Source: Leptospira fainei serovar Hurstbridge str. BUT 6
GTDB lineage: Bacteria > Spirochaetota > Leptospiria > Leptospirales > Leptospiraceae
Length of the DNA: 64,000 nucleotides
Reading direction: 5' to 3'
NCBI RefSeq assembly: GCF_000306235.2
Contig: NZ_AKWZ02000010.1
Coordinates: 1,240,001-1,304,000 of the forward strand
The notes under the pieces were generated by a model. The model was not told where the DNA came from, did not search any database, and saw nothing but the letters and a program-made list of their open reading frames with translations. Position numbers and translations under genes: made by a program. This document shows positions 9,281 through 18,725 of this stretch, one piece after another. How positions within the stretch are numbered: position 1 is the stretch's first letter; each line of letters starts with the position of its first letter.

Positions 9281-10157
9281 GGAAGGAAAAGGCTTTCGCG
9301 GGCTTTCCCACTTGAATCCCCGATTTGTTCCGAAATATTTATTTCGTTTAACAGCGATCTTAGCTATAGCTGTCCCGTTTTTCTCAATCCTTTCCTTTGA
9401 TACGGAAAAACAAATTGCCCCTCATGTAGTCCCGCCTGAACTGCAGGGGGTGGGGGTTGTGGAGAAACTCGGGGATTCGATTGATAAGAATCTTGTTTTT
9501 GTTAACGAAGACGGAAAAGAAGTTAAGATAGGAAGTTATCTGGAAGATGGAAAACCTCTTCTTTTAACTCTTATTTACTATCGTTGCCCGACACTCTGTA
9601 ATTTTCATTTAAACGGAATTTCAGACGTTCTAAAGCAGCTAAATTGGCAAGTCGGAAAGGAATTCAAATATGTAGCTGTGAGTTTCGACCCGAAAGAAAA
9701 GCCGGAAATAGCAAAACCGAAAAAAGCAGCTTACATAAAAGATTATGGCCGGGGCGACGGGAACGGTTGGAGTTTTTTAACCGGAAAAGATCCGGAAATC
9801 AAGGCTCTCGCTTCTAGCTTAGGCTTTTCCTATAAATGGAATCCGGAAACCGAGCAATGGGTGCATGAATCCGTTGCTTACATCATTACTCCCGACGGAA
9901 AGATTTCTCGGTATTTAAAAGGAATTTCTTTCGATGAGAGAACTCTTCGTTTATCTCTCGTAGAAGCAAGCAACGGTAAAATCGGCGATTTGAGCGACCG
10001 GATTGCCCTTTTTTGCTTCCAATTTGATCCATCCAAAAATAGGTATACATTATACGCTTACAATATCATGCGAATCGGCGCTTTCATAACTATGATCGTC
10101 CTCGCAGCGTTCTTATTCCTATTTTGGAAGAAACAAAACTCGACTATCAACACATAA
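9243..10157 (+). CDS. SCO1/SenC copper chaperone for cytochrome oxidase
   Basis: A 304-residue thioredoxin-fold protein anchored by an N-terminal hydrophobic segment (about residues 34-51) and with an unusual second membrane helix near the C-terminus (about 274-296). The copper site is complete: CPTLC (C115, C119) and H208 in HESVAYIITPDG. It delivers copper to the CuA site of CoxB, the next gene. The start is uncertain. The ATG at 9243 overlaps the previous gene by 38 bases; a TTG at 9312 would give a cleaner signal anchor but lies about 19 bases past the purine-rich site at 9281-9292. Confidence 0.9.
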   Translation: MSHRLRLQLKRSKEGKGFRGLSHLNPRFVPKYLFRLTAILAIAVPFFSILSFDTEKQIAPHVVPPELQGVGVVEKLGDSIDKNLVFVNEDGKEVKIGSYLEDGKPLLLTLIYYRCPTLCNFHLNGISDVLKQLNWQVGKEFKYVAVSFDPKEKPEIAKPKKAAYIKDYGRGDGNGWSFLTGKDPEIKALASSLGFSYKWNPETEQWVHESVAYIITPDGKISRYLKGISFDERTLRLSLVEASNGKIGDLSDRIALFCFQFDPSKNRYTLYAYNIMRIGAFITMIVLAAFLFLFWKKQNSTINT

Positions 10158-10178
10158 GGAAGGAGTGATTTCGATCCG

Positions 10179-11201
10179 ATGAACTGGTACCATTTTATTA
10201 CGGCCACGAGCTTTATGCCGGTTCCGGCCTCTGCCGAAGCAGCAGGTGTGGATTATCTCTATGCGTTTCTACTCATTTCCGGCTTGATTTCCTTCGTCAT
10301 CCTCATTGGAGGAATGACAATCTTTATCATTCGGTATAGAAGACTTTCAGACACTCAAAAAAGTGCTTATATCACTCATAACACTTTAGCAGAGTTTCTT
10401 TGGTCCTTCATTCCGTTCGTGATCATGATGGTAATCTTTGGCTGGGGCTGGGTGGTTTTTGACGATTTGCGCAAAATCGGAGTGAAAGGCGACGTGGAAG
10501 TTCACGTTACCGCTCGCCAGTGGGCCTGGTCCTTCCAATACAAGGATGGATTTAAAATCAATAGCCCGACTTCCGATAAGCTAAATCCGGAAATTGCGAG
10601 TTCAACACTTTTCAAACCGGGCGTCGTTGTGGTTCCGGTCGGAAAGATAATCCGATTCATTATTACTTCCGATGACGTACTTCATAGTTTCTATGTTCCT
10701 GCTTTCCGGAATAAGATCGATGCGGTTCCCGGTCGTAGAACTACATTTACATTCACTCCGATCGAGAAGGGAGATTTTACGGTTTTCTGTACTGAATACT
10801 GCGGAACAGCCCATTCCAACATGATGGCCTTAATTCGTGTCGTAGATTCCGAGCAATATACTGCTTGGATTGATCAACAAAAAGCCGCTGCAGCGAACGC
10901 TGGGAATGCGAATCCTGCCGATAAGGGTAAGTCGTTATATACCGAGTTAGGTTGCAATAGCTGTCACTCTCTCGACGGCTCTCGAATCGTAGGTCCTACA
11001 TTCAAGGGACTATATGGGAATAAAAGGGATTTTGCTGACGGTTCCTCTACTACCGGTAATGACGATTATATTAAGCAATCCATCTTAGTTCCGACTGCTA
11101 AAATAGTCGCAGGTTATCCGCCTGCAATGCCTTCCTTTCAAGGACGGGTAAACGACGAGCAGATTCGTGATATCACCGAATTTATTAAGACGCTTAAATA
11201 G
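10179..11201 (+). CDS. coxB: cytochrome c oxidase subunit II with fused cytochrome c domain
   Basis: A 340-residue caa3-type subunit II. Two N-terminal membrane helices (about residues 28-50 and 70-92) are followed by the cupredoxin CuA domain with the aromatic patch ARQWAWSFQY and all copper ligands: His in DDVLHSFYVP, then FCTEYCGTAHSNM supplying two Cys, His and Met. From about residue 245 a cytochrome c domain follows, with heme motif CNSCH and an axial Met in PPAMPSF. The fusion lets the enzyme accept electrons through its own heme c. AAGGAAGGAG precedes the ATG by about 14 bases, slightly long. Confidence 0.96.
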   Translation: MNWYHFITATSFMPVPASAEAAGVDYLYAFLLISGLISFVILIGGMTIFIIRYRRLSDTQKSAYITHNTLAEFLWSFIPFVIMMVIFGWGWVVFDDLRKIGVKGDVEVHVTARQWAWSFQYKDGFKINSPTSDKLNPEIASSTLFKPGVVVVPVGKIIRFIITSDDVLHSFYVPAFRNKIDAVPGRRTTFTFTPIEKGDFTVFCTEYCGTAHSNMMALIRVVDSEQYTAWIDQQKAAAANAGNANPADKGKSLYTELGCNSCHSLDGSRIVGPTFKGLYGNKRDFADGSSTTGNDDYIKQSILVPTAKIVAGYPPAMPSFQGRVNDEQIRDITEFIKTLK

Positions 11202-11212
11202 GAGCACGGACA

Positions 11213-12814
11213 ATGTCACAGGCCGCCACTAGCGCACACAGTAAACATAACTTCCTGAATCACCAAAAAGGGATCTGGTCCTGGCTCACCACTTTGGATC
11301 ACAAGCGGATCGGGATCATGTATTTCCTCGCGATCATGAGTTTTTTCCTTTTAGGTGGAATCTTTGCACTCTTAGTTCGTGCAGAGCTTTTTACTCCGGG
11401 AAAAACGTTATTTGAAGCGGATATTTACAACCGTATGATGACTTACCACGGTGCCATCATGGTATTCATGGTGATCGTTCCCGGGATTCCGGCAATTTTC
11501 GGAAACTTAGTTCTTCCAATCATGATCGGAGCTAAAGACGTTGCCTTTCCGCGCTTGAATTTAATGAGCTGGTATATGCTCATGATTGGAGCGGCAATCA
11601 CCAGTTCCACACTGTTTATGGATCGAGTCGATACTGGTTGGACCTTTTACACTCCGTATTCCTCTATCAAAACAGGAATGGGTGTGATTCCCTTGGTTCT
11701 CGGAGTCTTTATCATCGGGTTCTCCTCGATTCTAACCGGATTGAATTTCATCGTAACGACGCACAAGCTTCGAGCTCCTGGGATGACGATGAACCGAATT
11801 CCTTTGATGGTATGGGCGCTTTATTCAACCGCTATTTTGCAAGTTTTAGCGACTCCGGTTTTGGCAATTACCTTACTTCTGTTAATAGCAGAAAAGGCAT
11901 TAGGCGTCGGAATCTTTGATCCGCAATTAGGCGGTGATCCGGTGTTGTTCCAACACTTCTTCTGGTTCTATTCTCACCCGGCCGTTTACATCATGATTTT
12001 ACCGGCGATGGGTGTTATTTCCGAATTAGTAGCGACATTCTCTCGTAAAGTTATCTTCGGATACACGGCGATCGCTTACTCCTCTTTGGCGATTGCAGGA
12101 GTTTCCTTCTTGGTTTGGGGACACCATATGTTCGTTTCCGGACAATCGGAATTTGCCGGATTGCTATTTTCGGTAATCACGATGCTCGTGGGAGTTCCGA
12201 CGGCGATCAAATTGTTCAACTGGATTTCCACGATGTACAAGGGAAGCGTTAGATTGGACGCACCGATGCTATTTGCTCTCGGCTTCATGTTCCTTTTCAC
12301 CATTGGCGGTTTGACGGGAGTTTATCTTGCTTCAACCGGGATGGACATACACTTCCACGATACATACTTCGTGGTCGCTCACTTCCATTATGTGATGGTT
12401 GGTGGAACCTTAATGGCATTGATGGGAGCGTTGATTTATTGGTTCCCGAAAGTTACGGGAAAGATGACCAGCGATCTTCTTGGAAGAATCTCCTGGGTAT
12501 TTATTTTTTCCGGATTCAATGTTACCTTCTATCCGCAGTTCATTTTAGGAGCGATGGGAATGCCTCGTAGATACTACGATTATCTTCCCACGTTTACGGA
12601 ATTGAACCAAATGTCTACGTTCGGATCCTGGCTAATCGGAACCGGATTCATCGTCGGACTTATTGCAGTCATTCACGGATTAATCGCTGGCAAAGAAGCA
12701 GGCAACGATCCTTGGGGTGGAAAGACTCTCGAATGGACGATTCCTTCTCCGCCACCACACGAAAACTTTGATAAGACCCCAGTAGTTTCAGGAGGACCCT
12801 ATGAGTACCGCTAA
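11213..12814 (+). CDS. coxA: cytochrome c oxidase subunit I
   Basis: A 533-residue twelve-helix heme-copper oxidase core. The low-spin heme His is in MMTYHGAIM, the CuB ligands are His of YSHPAVY and the pair in GHHMF, and the heme a3 and a ligands are in VVAHFHYVMVGG. In place of the D-channel Glu of the common A1 type (GHPEVY), the sequence has Y253-S254-H255-P256, the YSHP signature of A2-type oxidases, which agrees with the caa3 subunit II. It pumps protons while reducing oxygen to water. GGAG sits 6 bases before the ATG. Confidence 0.97.
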   Translation: MSQAATSAHSKHNFLNHQKGIWSWLTTLDHKRIGIMYFLAIMSFFLLGGIFALLVRAELFTPGKTLFEADIYNRMMTYHGAIMVFMVIVPGIPAIFGNLVLPIMIGAKDVAFPRLNLMSWYMLMIGAAITSSTLFMDRVDTGWTFYTPYSSIKTGMGVIPLVLGVFIIGFSSILTGLNFIVTTHKLRAPGMTMNRIPLMVWALYSTAILQVLATPVLAITLLLLIAEKALGVGIFDPQLGGDPVLFQHFFWFYSHPAVYIMILPAMGVISELVATFSRKVIFGYTAIAYSSLAIAGVSFLVWGHHMFVSGQSEFAGLLFSVITMLVGVPTAIKLFNWISTMYKGSVRLDAPMLFALGFMFLFTIGGLTGVYLASTGMDIHFHDTYFVVAHFHYVMVGGTLMALMGALIYWFPKVTGKMTSDLLGRISWVFIFSGFNVTFYPQFILGAMGMPRRYYDYLPTFTELNQMSTFGSWLIGTGFIVGLIAVIHGLIAGKEAGNDPWGGKTLEWTIPSPPPHENFDKTPVVSGGPYEYR

Positions 12815-13565
12815 TCACGCGGGTTTTCACCACGCTCACCATTTTGATAGCGCGGAACACCAATACCAATCCTCCAAGCAAGGGATTTGGCTTTTTCTAG
12901 TTACCGAAATTCTTATGTTCGGTGGCCTTTTTGTTGGATATGCGATTTACCATTCGCTATATCCTCAGATTTTCCATGCAGGTAGTAAGCAACTCTCCGT
13001 ATCGATGGGGGCTGTGAACACTGTAGTTCTTTTATTTAGTTCCTTTACGATGGCTTTGGGAATCAACTATGTGCAGCGAGGAATGAAAAATAAAGCGATC
13101 ATTGCTCTCACAGTTACGATCCTCTGCGCCGCAATATTCATGGTCGTAAAATACTTTGAATACACCCATAAATTCCATGTCGGAACGGTTCCCGGTAAGT
13201 ATGCTTATACCGACGAAGCGAGAACTACCACAAAAGTGGCGGCCTTGGTCAAAGAAGCTGGCGAAGTTTCGGCGGAAGAGCGCGAGCACAAACTTCACAT
13301 GGACGAAGAAGAATATAAGCATCTGCGTCTATTGAATGATACCAAAAACTGGCCTTTATTTTTTGGATTTTACTTTGTGATGACCGGAATTCACGGGTTG
13401 CACGTTCTCGCAGGGGCTTTCTTAATTTTCTGGGTATTGATGAAGGTAGTTAGAAATAAAGTCGGTCCTGAATACTATACTCCGGTGGAAGGCGTAGGTC
13501 TCTTCTGGCACGTAGTCGACTTGATTTGGATATATCTCTTCCCACTTCTTTATTTAGTCGGATAG
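12801..13565 (+). CDS. coxC: cytochrome c oxidase subunit III with inserted hydrophilic loop
   Basis: A 254-residue subunit III with the expected helices, including EILMFGGLFVGYAIY near the N-terminus, GIHGLHVLAGA and the terminal LFWHVVDLIWIYLFPLLYLVG. Between about residues 130 and 190 it carries a charged insertion rich in Glu, Lys and Thr (region around VSAEEREHKLHMDEEEYKH) that the usual subunit III lacks. The ATG overlaps the end of coxA by 14 bases and has GGAGG upstream, so translation is coupled. It is the last gene before a strong terminator; no subunit IV follows. Confidence 0.95.
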   Translation: MSTANHAGFHHAHHFDSAEHQYQSSKQGIWLFLVTEILMFGGLFVGYAIYHSLYPQIFHAGSKQLSVSMGAVNTVVLLFSSFTMALGINYVQRGMKNKAIIALTVTILCAAIFMVVKYFEYTHKFHVGTVPGKYAYTDEARTTTKVAALVKEAGEVSAEEREHKLHMDEEEYKHLRLLNDTKNWPLFFGFYFVMTGIHGLHVLAGAFLIFWVLMKVVRNKVGPEYYTPVEGVGLFWHVVDLIWIYLFPLLYLVG

Positions 13566-13589
13566 GAATTTCTCCAAACTAGTTTCGGA

Positions 13590-13617
13590 AAGGCCGGTCT
13601 TTTTACCGGCCTTTTTA
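13590..13617 (+). terminator. rho-independent terminator of the cox operon
   Basis: GGCCGGT (13592-13598), a 6-base loop, and ACCGGCC (13605-13611), flanked by paired A and T bases and followed by TTTTT. It sits 25 bases after the coxC stop. Confidence 0.9.
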
Positions 13618-13728
13618 TTTTCATTTCACTCCTAATTGTATTTTTCCGCGCCCAAAATTGGGCCGATGGCCGATATTATATAGTAAGAGATCTGCCACTC
13701 TGAGTTAGGTCTCATGTCGGATTGAATC

Positions 13729-14409
13729 ATGCAAAATATCGATTATTCGCGCAGACTGAAACAAACCGGAATTAGAGGAGGGGCCGCTAATCGACCCCTT
13801 GATTCCCAACCGACCGTCCAAACCATACAGCATATTAGGGGCTCGACCTCGCCTATCCGTTCATTTCCGAGTTCCCGTTCGCTTTTTTTAGTTTTAATCG
13901 GAGCAATTTCTCTCTTTACGGCAGGTGTTGTAGTCGGCTTGCGTCTGGATCAAAAAGAGCAGGCTTTCGCACAGAATGAAGCTCAATCTTTTTATAATAC
14001 CGGTAAGCTTTCGCGCAAAAATCCGCCGGAAACGATCGAGCAACGTGAGAATTCCGACCAACCAGAATCAAAATCTGATTCGGTTCAAAAGCAGGAAAAC
14101 AAAGTTTCGGAGCGGACCGAAGAAAAGCCTTCTTCCGGAAGTAACGGTCTGAAATTTCCTGCGCGATCCGATCGCGAGAATTATTTTATTTCCATTCCGA
14201 CCAGTGATTCTTTAGAAGCGATGGAAGTTGGAAAAAAATTATTGAGAGCCAAGCCCGAATTTCAGGGTCGAATTTTTCGTTCCGGGCAAGGGGAACTTTT
14301 CATCGGTTATTTTTACGGAAAGGCGGAAGCGACTCAAGCTTTAGATTCCATTCGACCGCTCAATGATCCGATTTTTCACGGCTCCCAGATCCATAAAACA
14401 AAGCGATAA
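13729..14409 (+). CDS. single-pass membrane protein with SPOR-like C-terminal domain
   Basis: A 226-residue protein: a cytoplasmic, Arg-rich N-terminus of about 50 residues, one membrane helix (about 52-72, ending at the AGVVVGLRL segment), a low-complexity Glu/Ser/Lys linker (about 80-140), and a compact C-terminal domain. The last 75 residues have the alternating pattern of a SPOR peptidoglycan-binding domain (YFISIPTSDSLEAMEVGKKL, then a second half RIFRSGQGELFIGYFYGKAEA). This would place it at the division site or wall. The SPOR match is by pattern only. It lies between the cox terminator and the carD promoter, so it is probably monocistronic. Confidence 0.6.
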   Translation: MQNIDYSRRLKQTGIRGGAANRPLDSQPTVQTIQHIRGSTSPIRSFPSSRSLFLVLIGAISLFTAGVVVGLRLDQKEQAFAQNEAQSFYNTGKLSRKNPPETIEQRENSDQPESKSDSVQKQENKVSERTEEKPSSGSNGLKFPARSDRENYFISIPTSDSLEAMEVGKKLLRAKPEFQGRIFRSGQGELFIGYFYGKAEATQALDSIRPLNDPIFHGSQIHKTKR

Positions 14410-14471
14410 TACTCGGGAATATAAAGAAAATCGGTTAAATTACAGGTAATTTAACAAAACCCTTTTTTTCC

Positions 14472-14499
14472 TTGACTTCTGCCAAAAATTTGCTATATT
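14472..14499 (+). promoter_or_regulatory. sigma-70 type promoter for the CarD gene
   Basis: TTGACT at 14472-14477, a 16-base spacer and TATATT at 14494-14499, preceded by TG one base upstream (extended -10). Transcription would begin near 14506, about 30 bases before the TTG start codon. Confidence 0.7.
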
Positions 14500-14535
14500 T
14501 TTGAGCAGAGTTTTAACGGAAGTCTTAATACCTAA

Positions 14536-15090
14536 TTGGCTAGCAAAAAGAAACAATCTGGCTACGAGCATGGCGTAGGCGACTACGTCGTTTATCCGAT
14601 CCACGGTGTTGGTGAAATCACCGAAATCGCTAAAAAAGTTATCCTGGGTAAGAAAAAAGAATGCTACGTCATGGAAATCCAGGGTAGCAAGATGAAAGTG
14701 ATGATCCCTGTCGATAAAGCGAAACAGGTCGGAATTCGACCGATCATCGACAAAAAGGATATCAAGAAAGTCATCAATTTACTCAAGAAAGATGAAGTCG
14801 ATACGGAAGAGGATTGGAAGATCAGGTACCAAAATAACCTGAATAAAATTAAATCCGGTTCGATTTTCGAAGTAGCGGATGTCTGCAGAAATCTATTTCG
14901 CAGAGCAAACGGTAAGGAACTATCTATTATGGAGCGGAAGCTCTACGAGAGCGCATACAATCTCGTGAAAATGGAAGTTGCCTTAAGCAAGGGAGTTTCT
15001 CAAGAAGAAGCGGGGAACCTTGTCTCTGATGTGTTGGCCAGCTCTTTCGCTGTCGGTGACAAAGTAGCAGTAGTCGTCGACGAAGAATAA
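14536..15090 (+). CDS. CarD/CdnL-family RNA polymerase-binding regulator
   Basis: A 184-residue protein. The N-terminal 65 residues are a Tudor-like RNA-polymerase interaction domain ([16 protein letters not shown], then [20 protein letters not shown]), and the rest is the helical DNA-binding domain ([28 protein letters not shown]) with the typical [12 protein letters not shown] segment. CarD proteins bind the beta subunit and stabilise open complexes at housekeeping promoters such as rRNA promoters. The start is TTG, giving MASKKK. A strong extended -10 promoter lies 37 bases upstream. The PIN/TRAM gene follows, a pairing also common in other phyla. Confidence 0.9.
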   Translation: MASKKKQSGYEHGVGDYVVYPIHGVGEITEIAKKVILGKKKECYVMEIQGSKMKVMIPVDKAKQVGIRPIIDKKDIKKVINLLKKDEVDTEEDWKIRYQNNLNKIKSGSIFEVADVCRNLFRRANGKELSIMERKLYESAYNLVKMEVALSKGVSQEEAGNLVSDVLASSFAVGDKVAVVVDEE

Positions 15091-15131
15091 TTCCGACTAA
15101 AACTCGAGTCTATATTTGAAGGATTTGAGTT

Positions 15132-16415
15132 ATGGGTTACCTATACAAAGGCCTTACGGCTATCCTCCTTTCCTCTCTGTCGTTTTTTGTAACGCAGAAG
15201 CAAACCCAAGATTGGGTTCTCGCTGGTTCTCTTTCCGGACTGGTCCTCGTGGTTTCTCTTGTACTATTATTTGGAGAAGCAAAACTATTTCCTAAATTTC
15301 GTGCGGATGTTATTTTCTGCGTTGGGGTAGGAGTATTATTAGGATTCGTTGTCGCGTGGTTTCTAGGAACCATCATCCGATTTGAAGAATTAAACCTCGC
15401 ATTGTATTTGATTTTGGGTCTCTTTGGCGCTAGAGTCGGTAAGGCATTTGCTAGAGAACCGGGACTTTCCATTTTCGGAGGGGGAGGCGCCGGCGGACAC
15501 CAAGGATTGGATCCGTTCGGAGTCGCTGTCATTAACAAGGACGAAGTCCGCGATAAAATCCTGGATACTTCTGTCGTTATCGACGGACGTATCTTAGATA
15601 TCGCCGATACGCATTTTATCGATGGTCCATTGATACTTCCGAACTTCGTTCTTCGGGAAATTCAATTAATCAGTGATTCTTCAGATCCAATCAAGAGAGC
15701 GCGCGGAAGGCGCGGCCTTGAAATGTTGAATAAGCTTCAACGAAAGGGATCCATCGAAGTTAAAATCACGTATAAAGATTATTCTGACACGAGAGAAGTC
15801 GACGCTAAGTTGATTAAATTGGCTCGTGATACCGGCGGTAAGATCGTAACGAATGATTTCAATCTGAATAAAGTCGCCGAACTCCAGGGAGTAAAGGTGT
15901 TAAATTTAAACACTCTTGCTAACGCCCTGAAGCCGGTCGTTTTGCCGGGAGAAGAACTTGGAATCCAAGTCATTAAAGAAGGCAAAGACGAAAACCAAGG
16001 TATCGGTTATCTCGAAGACGGCACGATGGTCGTCATCGAGAACGGAGGCCATCTCGTCGGTAAGGAAGTAAAAGTTACCGTAACCTCCATTATCCAAACC
16101 GCAGCGGGTAAGATGATCTTCACAAAAGCGAATTCCAACGGTGGCGGCCACGAGAAAGGCGAACGCGGTGATCGTGACAATCGCAATCGCGGCGGTGGCG
16201 ATCGAAATTTCGACCGAGGCGGAGAGCGTCAAGAGCGCGGACAGCAAGAGAAAGGTGAGGAGCGAGGTAATCGCCCCGACCGTTCCGAGCGCGGTGGAAA
16301 CGAAGATAGAAATAATCGGAGAGATTACCAAGACCGTAATCGCAACCGGAATCCGGACCGCGGGGATGATTACGGAAATCGCAAAGATTTCCAGGATCAG
16401 CAACAACAGCAATAA
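15132..16415 (+). CDS. PIN/TRAM-domain membrane protein (YacL-like) with Arg-rich tail
   Basis: A 427-residue protein. Four membrane helices occupy residues 1 to about 105. A PIN nuclease domain follows with acidic residues in [19 protein letters not shown], the DAKL segment and IVTNDFNL, so the active site appears intact. A TRAM domain comes next (LGIQVIKEG through KMIFTKA, about 275-335). The last 85 residues are low complexity, rich in Arg, Gly, Asp, Asn and Glu, resembling RGG-type RNA-binding tails. Membrane-anchored PIN/TRAM proteins (YacL) are presumed RNases of unknown target. AAGGA precedes the ATG by about 9 bases. Confidence 0.85.
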   Translation: MGYLYKGLTAILLSSLSFFVTQKQTQDWVLAGSLSGLVLVVSLVLLFGEAKLFPKFRADVIFCVGVGVLLGFVVAWFLGTIIRFEELNLALYLILGLFGARVGKAFAREPGLSIFGGGGAGGHQGLDPFGVAVINKDEVRDKILDTSVVIDGRILDIADTHFIDGPLILPNFVLREIQLISDSSDPIKRARGRRGLEMLNKLQRKGSIEVKITYKDYSDTREVDAKLIKLARDTGGKIVTNDFNLNKVAELQGVKVLNLNTLANALKPVVLPGEELGIQVIKEGKDENQGIGYLEDGTMVVIENGGHLVGKEVKVTVTSIIQTAAGKMIFTKANSNGGGHEKGERGDRDNRNRGGGDRNFDRGGERQERGQQEKGEERGNRPDRSERGGNEDRNNRRDYQDRNRNRNPDRGDDYGNRKDFQDQQQQQ

Positions 16416-16423
16416 GCTTATCA

Positions 16424-16451
16424 GGAGAGGACTCGTTCTAGGGTCCTCTCC
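16424..16451 (+). terminator. hairpin after the PIN/TRAM gene, probable terminator
   Basis: GGAGAGGAC (16424-16432) pairs perfectly with GTCCTCTCC (16443-16451) across a 10-base loop, 8 bases after the stop codon. There is no T-tract after it, so termination is only probable. Confidence 0.5.
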
Positions 16452-16474
16452 AAATGAGACAGAATAACGGATTT

Positions 16475-16516
16475 ACCTGAATCTTGAAAGAAATTGGTTC
16501 AGGTTCCGAATTGACG
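16475..16516 (+). promoter_or_regulatory. inverted repeat next to a -35 element upstream of pckA
   Basis: ACCTGAA (16475-16481) and TTCAGGT (16498-16504) form a 7-base inverted repeat with 16 bases between the arms. TTGACG at 16511-16516 could be a -35 element for pckA, with an AT-rich -10 area near 16533-16540. The repeat may be an operator; no regulator is identified. Confidence 0.3.
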
Positions 16517-16564
16517 CTATCTCGAACCCGAAAATATTTGAAATAGAACAGCAAGGAGCACCAG

Positions 16565-18163
16565 ATGCAGGCCCAGACGCAAGTGAAGGGACTGAAGGAG
16601 CTCGGTCTCGAGCCCTCCGAAGTCTTCCATAACCTTTCCTACGACGAAATATTCGAACACGAAAAGAATAACGGCGAAACAGTCATTTCTTCCAACGGTA
16701 CTATGATGGTAGATACCGGAATATTTACCGGACGTTCTCCCAAAGATAAGTATTTTGTGGATGAACCTTCTTCTAACGGAAACATTTGGTGGTCCCACAT
16801 CAATTTTAAAGTCTCAGACCAGATTTTCGAAGAATTACATGCAAAATGTATTAATTACCTGAAGGGTAAAAAACTCTATGTATTCGACGGATATGCAGGC
16901 GCCAATCCGGAAACTCGCATGGGCCTTCGTGTTGTTTCCGAGAAGGCTTGGCAACATCACTTTTGTACTAATATGTTCCTGCGTCCTACTAAGGAAGAAT
17001 TAGCCAACCTACTTCCTGAATTCACCATTATCAATGCTTGCGGCGTTAAAAACGAAAAATACAAAGAGCATGGACTCAACTCCGATGTATTCGTAATTTT
17101 CCACCTAGGTAAAAAAATCTGCATCATCGGTGGAACTGAATACGGCGGAGAGATGAAGAAAGGGATTTTCTCGGTAATGAATTATAAGTTACCTCTCCAG
17201 GGAATCCTTTCTATGCATTGTTCCGCGAATATCGGAAACAAAGACGGAGATACCGCTTTGTTCTTCGGACTTTCCGGAACCGGGAAAACGACTTTATCAA
17301 CCGATCCTCATCGTAAACTGATCGGTGACGACGAACATGGTTGGGATGATAACGGAATCTTTAATATCGAAGGCGGCTGTTACGCAAAAGTGATTAATCT
17401 GGATCCTAAAACGGAACCGGAAATTTACGAAGCGATCCGACGCGATGCACTTTTGGAAAACGTGGTCTACGATGAGAAGACGAAAGTGGTAGACTACACC
17501 TCCGCTGCAAAAACCGAAAACACCCGTGTTTCTTATCCGATTTACCACATCAAAAACATTCAGGTCCCGTCTAAAGGCGATCATCCGAAAGTGATTATTT
17601 TCCTTACGTATGACGCGTTCGGGGTATTGCCTCCCGTATCAAAACTCTCAATCGAACAGGCGATGTATCATTTCCTTTCCGGATATACCGCTAAGGTTGC
17701 CGGAACCGAGCGCGGAATTAAGGAGCCTACTGCGACTTTCTCCGCTTGCTTCGGCGCGGCGTTCATGACTTTGCATCCGACAGTTTATGCGAAACTATTG
17801 GGTGAAAAAATGCGTAAACATAAAGTTCGCGCGTATCTTATGAATACGGGATTAGTCGGCGGACCTTACGGAGTGGGTAAAAGGATGAACCTGCCTTCAA
17901 CTCGTAAGATTATCGACGAGATTATGAATGGAAACATCGACAAGGCTCAGTTTGTAAAGCACCCGATTTTCCAAGTTGAATATCCTAAAACTGTCGAGGG
18001 AGTGGATAGCTCCATTCTAGATCCTCGCGAGGCTTGGGCGGATAAATCGGCGTACGATGAAACTTCTAAAAAGTTAGCCGGTATGTTCATCGAGAACTTC
18101 AAAAAATACGTAGAAGGATCCAAGGATTACGATTTCACTGCATTCGGTCCGAAACTTTCTTAA
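16565..18163 (+). CDS. pckA: phosphoenolpyruvate carboxykinase (ATP)
   Basis: A 532-residue enzyme of the normal length for the ATP-dependent class. It shows the oxaloacetate/PEP site ([10 protein letters not shown] near the N-terminus), the kinase-1a P-loop [11 protein letters not shown], the metal motif LIGDDEHGW and the adenine-binding region near the C-terminus. It converts oxaloacetate and ATP to PEP, CO2 and ADP, the entry to gluconeogenesis. This fits leptospires, which grow on fatty acids and need to make sugars from TCA intermediates. AAGGAG lies 6 bases before the ATG. A strong terminator follows. Confidence 0.97.
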   Translation: MQAQTQVKGLKELGLEPSEVFHNLSYDEIFEHEKNNGETVISSNGTMMVDTGIFTGRSPKDKYFVDEPSSNGNIWWSHINFKVSDQIFEELHAKCINYLKGKKLYVFDGYAGANPETRMGLRVVSEKAWQHHFCTNMFLRPTKEELANLLPEFTIINACGVKNEKYKEHGLNSDVFVIFHLGKKICIIGGTEYGGEMKKGIFSVMNYKLPLQGILSMHCSANIGNKDGDTALFFGLSGTGKTTLSTDPHRKLIGDDEHGWDDNGIFNIEGGCYAKVINLDPKTEPEIYEAIRRDALLENVVYDEKTKVVDYTSAAKTENTRVSYPIYHIKNIQVPSKGDHPKVIIFLTYDAFGVLPPVSKLSIEQAMYHFLSGYTAKVAGTERGIKEPTATFSACFGAAFMTLHPTVYAKLLGEKMRKHKVRAYLMNTGLVGGPYGVGKRMNLPSTRKIIDEIMNGNIDKAQFVKHPIFQVEYPKTVEGVDSSILDPREAWADKSAYDETSKKLAGMFIENFKKYVEGSKDYDFTAFGPKLS

Positions 18164-18182
18164 CGGAAAAATGATTTCAAGG

Positions 18183-18216
18183 AAAAAGAGCGGAGATATT
18201 CTCCGCTCTTTTTTTT
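18183..18216 (+). terminator. rho-independent terminator after pckA
   Basis: GAGCGGAG (18188-18195), loop ATATT, CTCCGCTC (18201-18208), then a run of T bases to 18216, with A bases before the stem that extend the pairing. Confidence 0.93.
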
Positions 18217-18374
18217 ACCCGGATGTTATGCTAAATTGAAACCCGCTTGACAAGGGATTGTGCGGTGCATAATAATTTTACTACGGAATTCTATGGTATT
18301 GCATACTCGCGAAAACGGGTGATGAAAAAAGAAAACGTGAAATCATAGAGTCTGAATTGTAAAGGAATGTAGCA

Positions 18375-18656
18375 ATGGAAAAGGAAATAAAAGAAGCTCT
18401 TAATTTTGCCATAGGAGCGGCGAAAACGCTGCGTGAACAAGCAGACAGTATCCTTCTTAAAGTGGAGAAGGAATTTAAAGAGCTTTCTACTAAAGGCGCG
18501 CAGGACCAAGGAGAAGTTGCCGTGAATCTTCGCAAGTATATCGAAGATGCGTTACGTTCCGTTGAAGGACTTGCCGGCCAAGTTAATACGAAAGTCGAAG
18601 AAGTTAAGAAAACGGTCAGCAAAAAAGGATCGAACGGGACCGCCGGTCAATCGTGA
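18375..18656 (+). CDS. phasin-like small helical protein
   Basis: A 93-residue protein that is almost entirely amphipathic helix with heptad-like spacing (EALNFAIGAAKTLREQADSI, then IEDALRSVEGLAGQVNTKVE), ending in a basic Ser/Gly tail. The pattern fits the phasin superfamily and similar granule-associated or coiled-coil proteins, but nothing more specific. AAAGGA precedes the ATG by 8 bases. It stands alone between the pckA terminator and the convergent YkgJ-like gene. Confidence 0.6.
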   Translation: MEKEIKEALNFAIGAAKTLREQADSILLKVEKEFKELSTKGAQDQGEVAVNLRKYIEDALRSVEGLAGQVNTKVEEVKKTVSKKGSNGTAGQS

Positions 18657-18725
18657 TTAATATTCACCTTCTCTCGCAACATAAAAGATCGGGATAGAAC
18701 ATCGAGTGAGAAGGGAACTTTGTTT

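Noticed and set aside
15906..16412. Long hydrophobic frame antisense to the Arg-rich tail of the PIN/TRAM gene
   Set aside because: It is explained by the codon bias of the repetitive sense strand.
16141..16467. Ala/Thr/Ile-rich frame overlapping the same tail in another frame
   Set aside because: A frame shadow of the repeat region without its own start signals.
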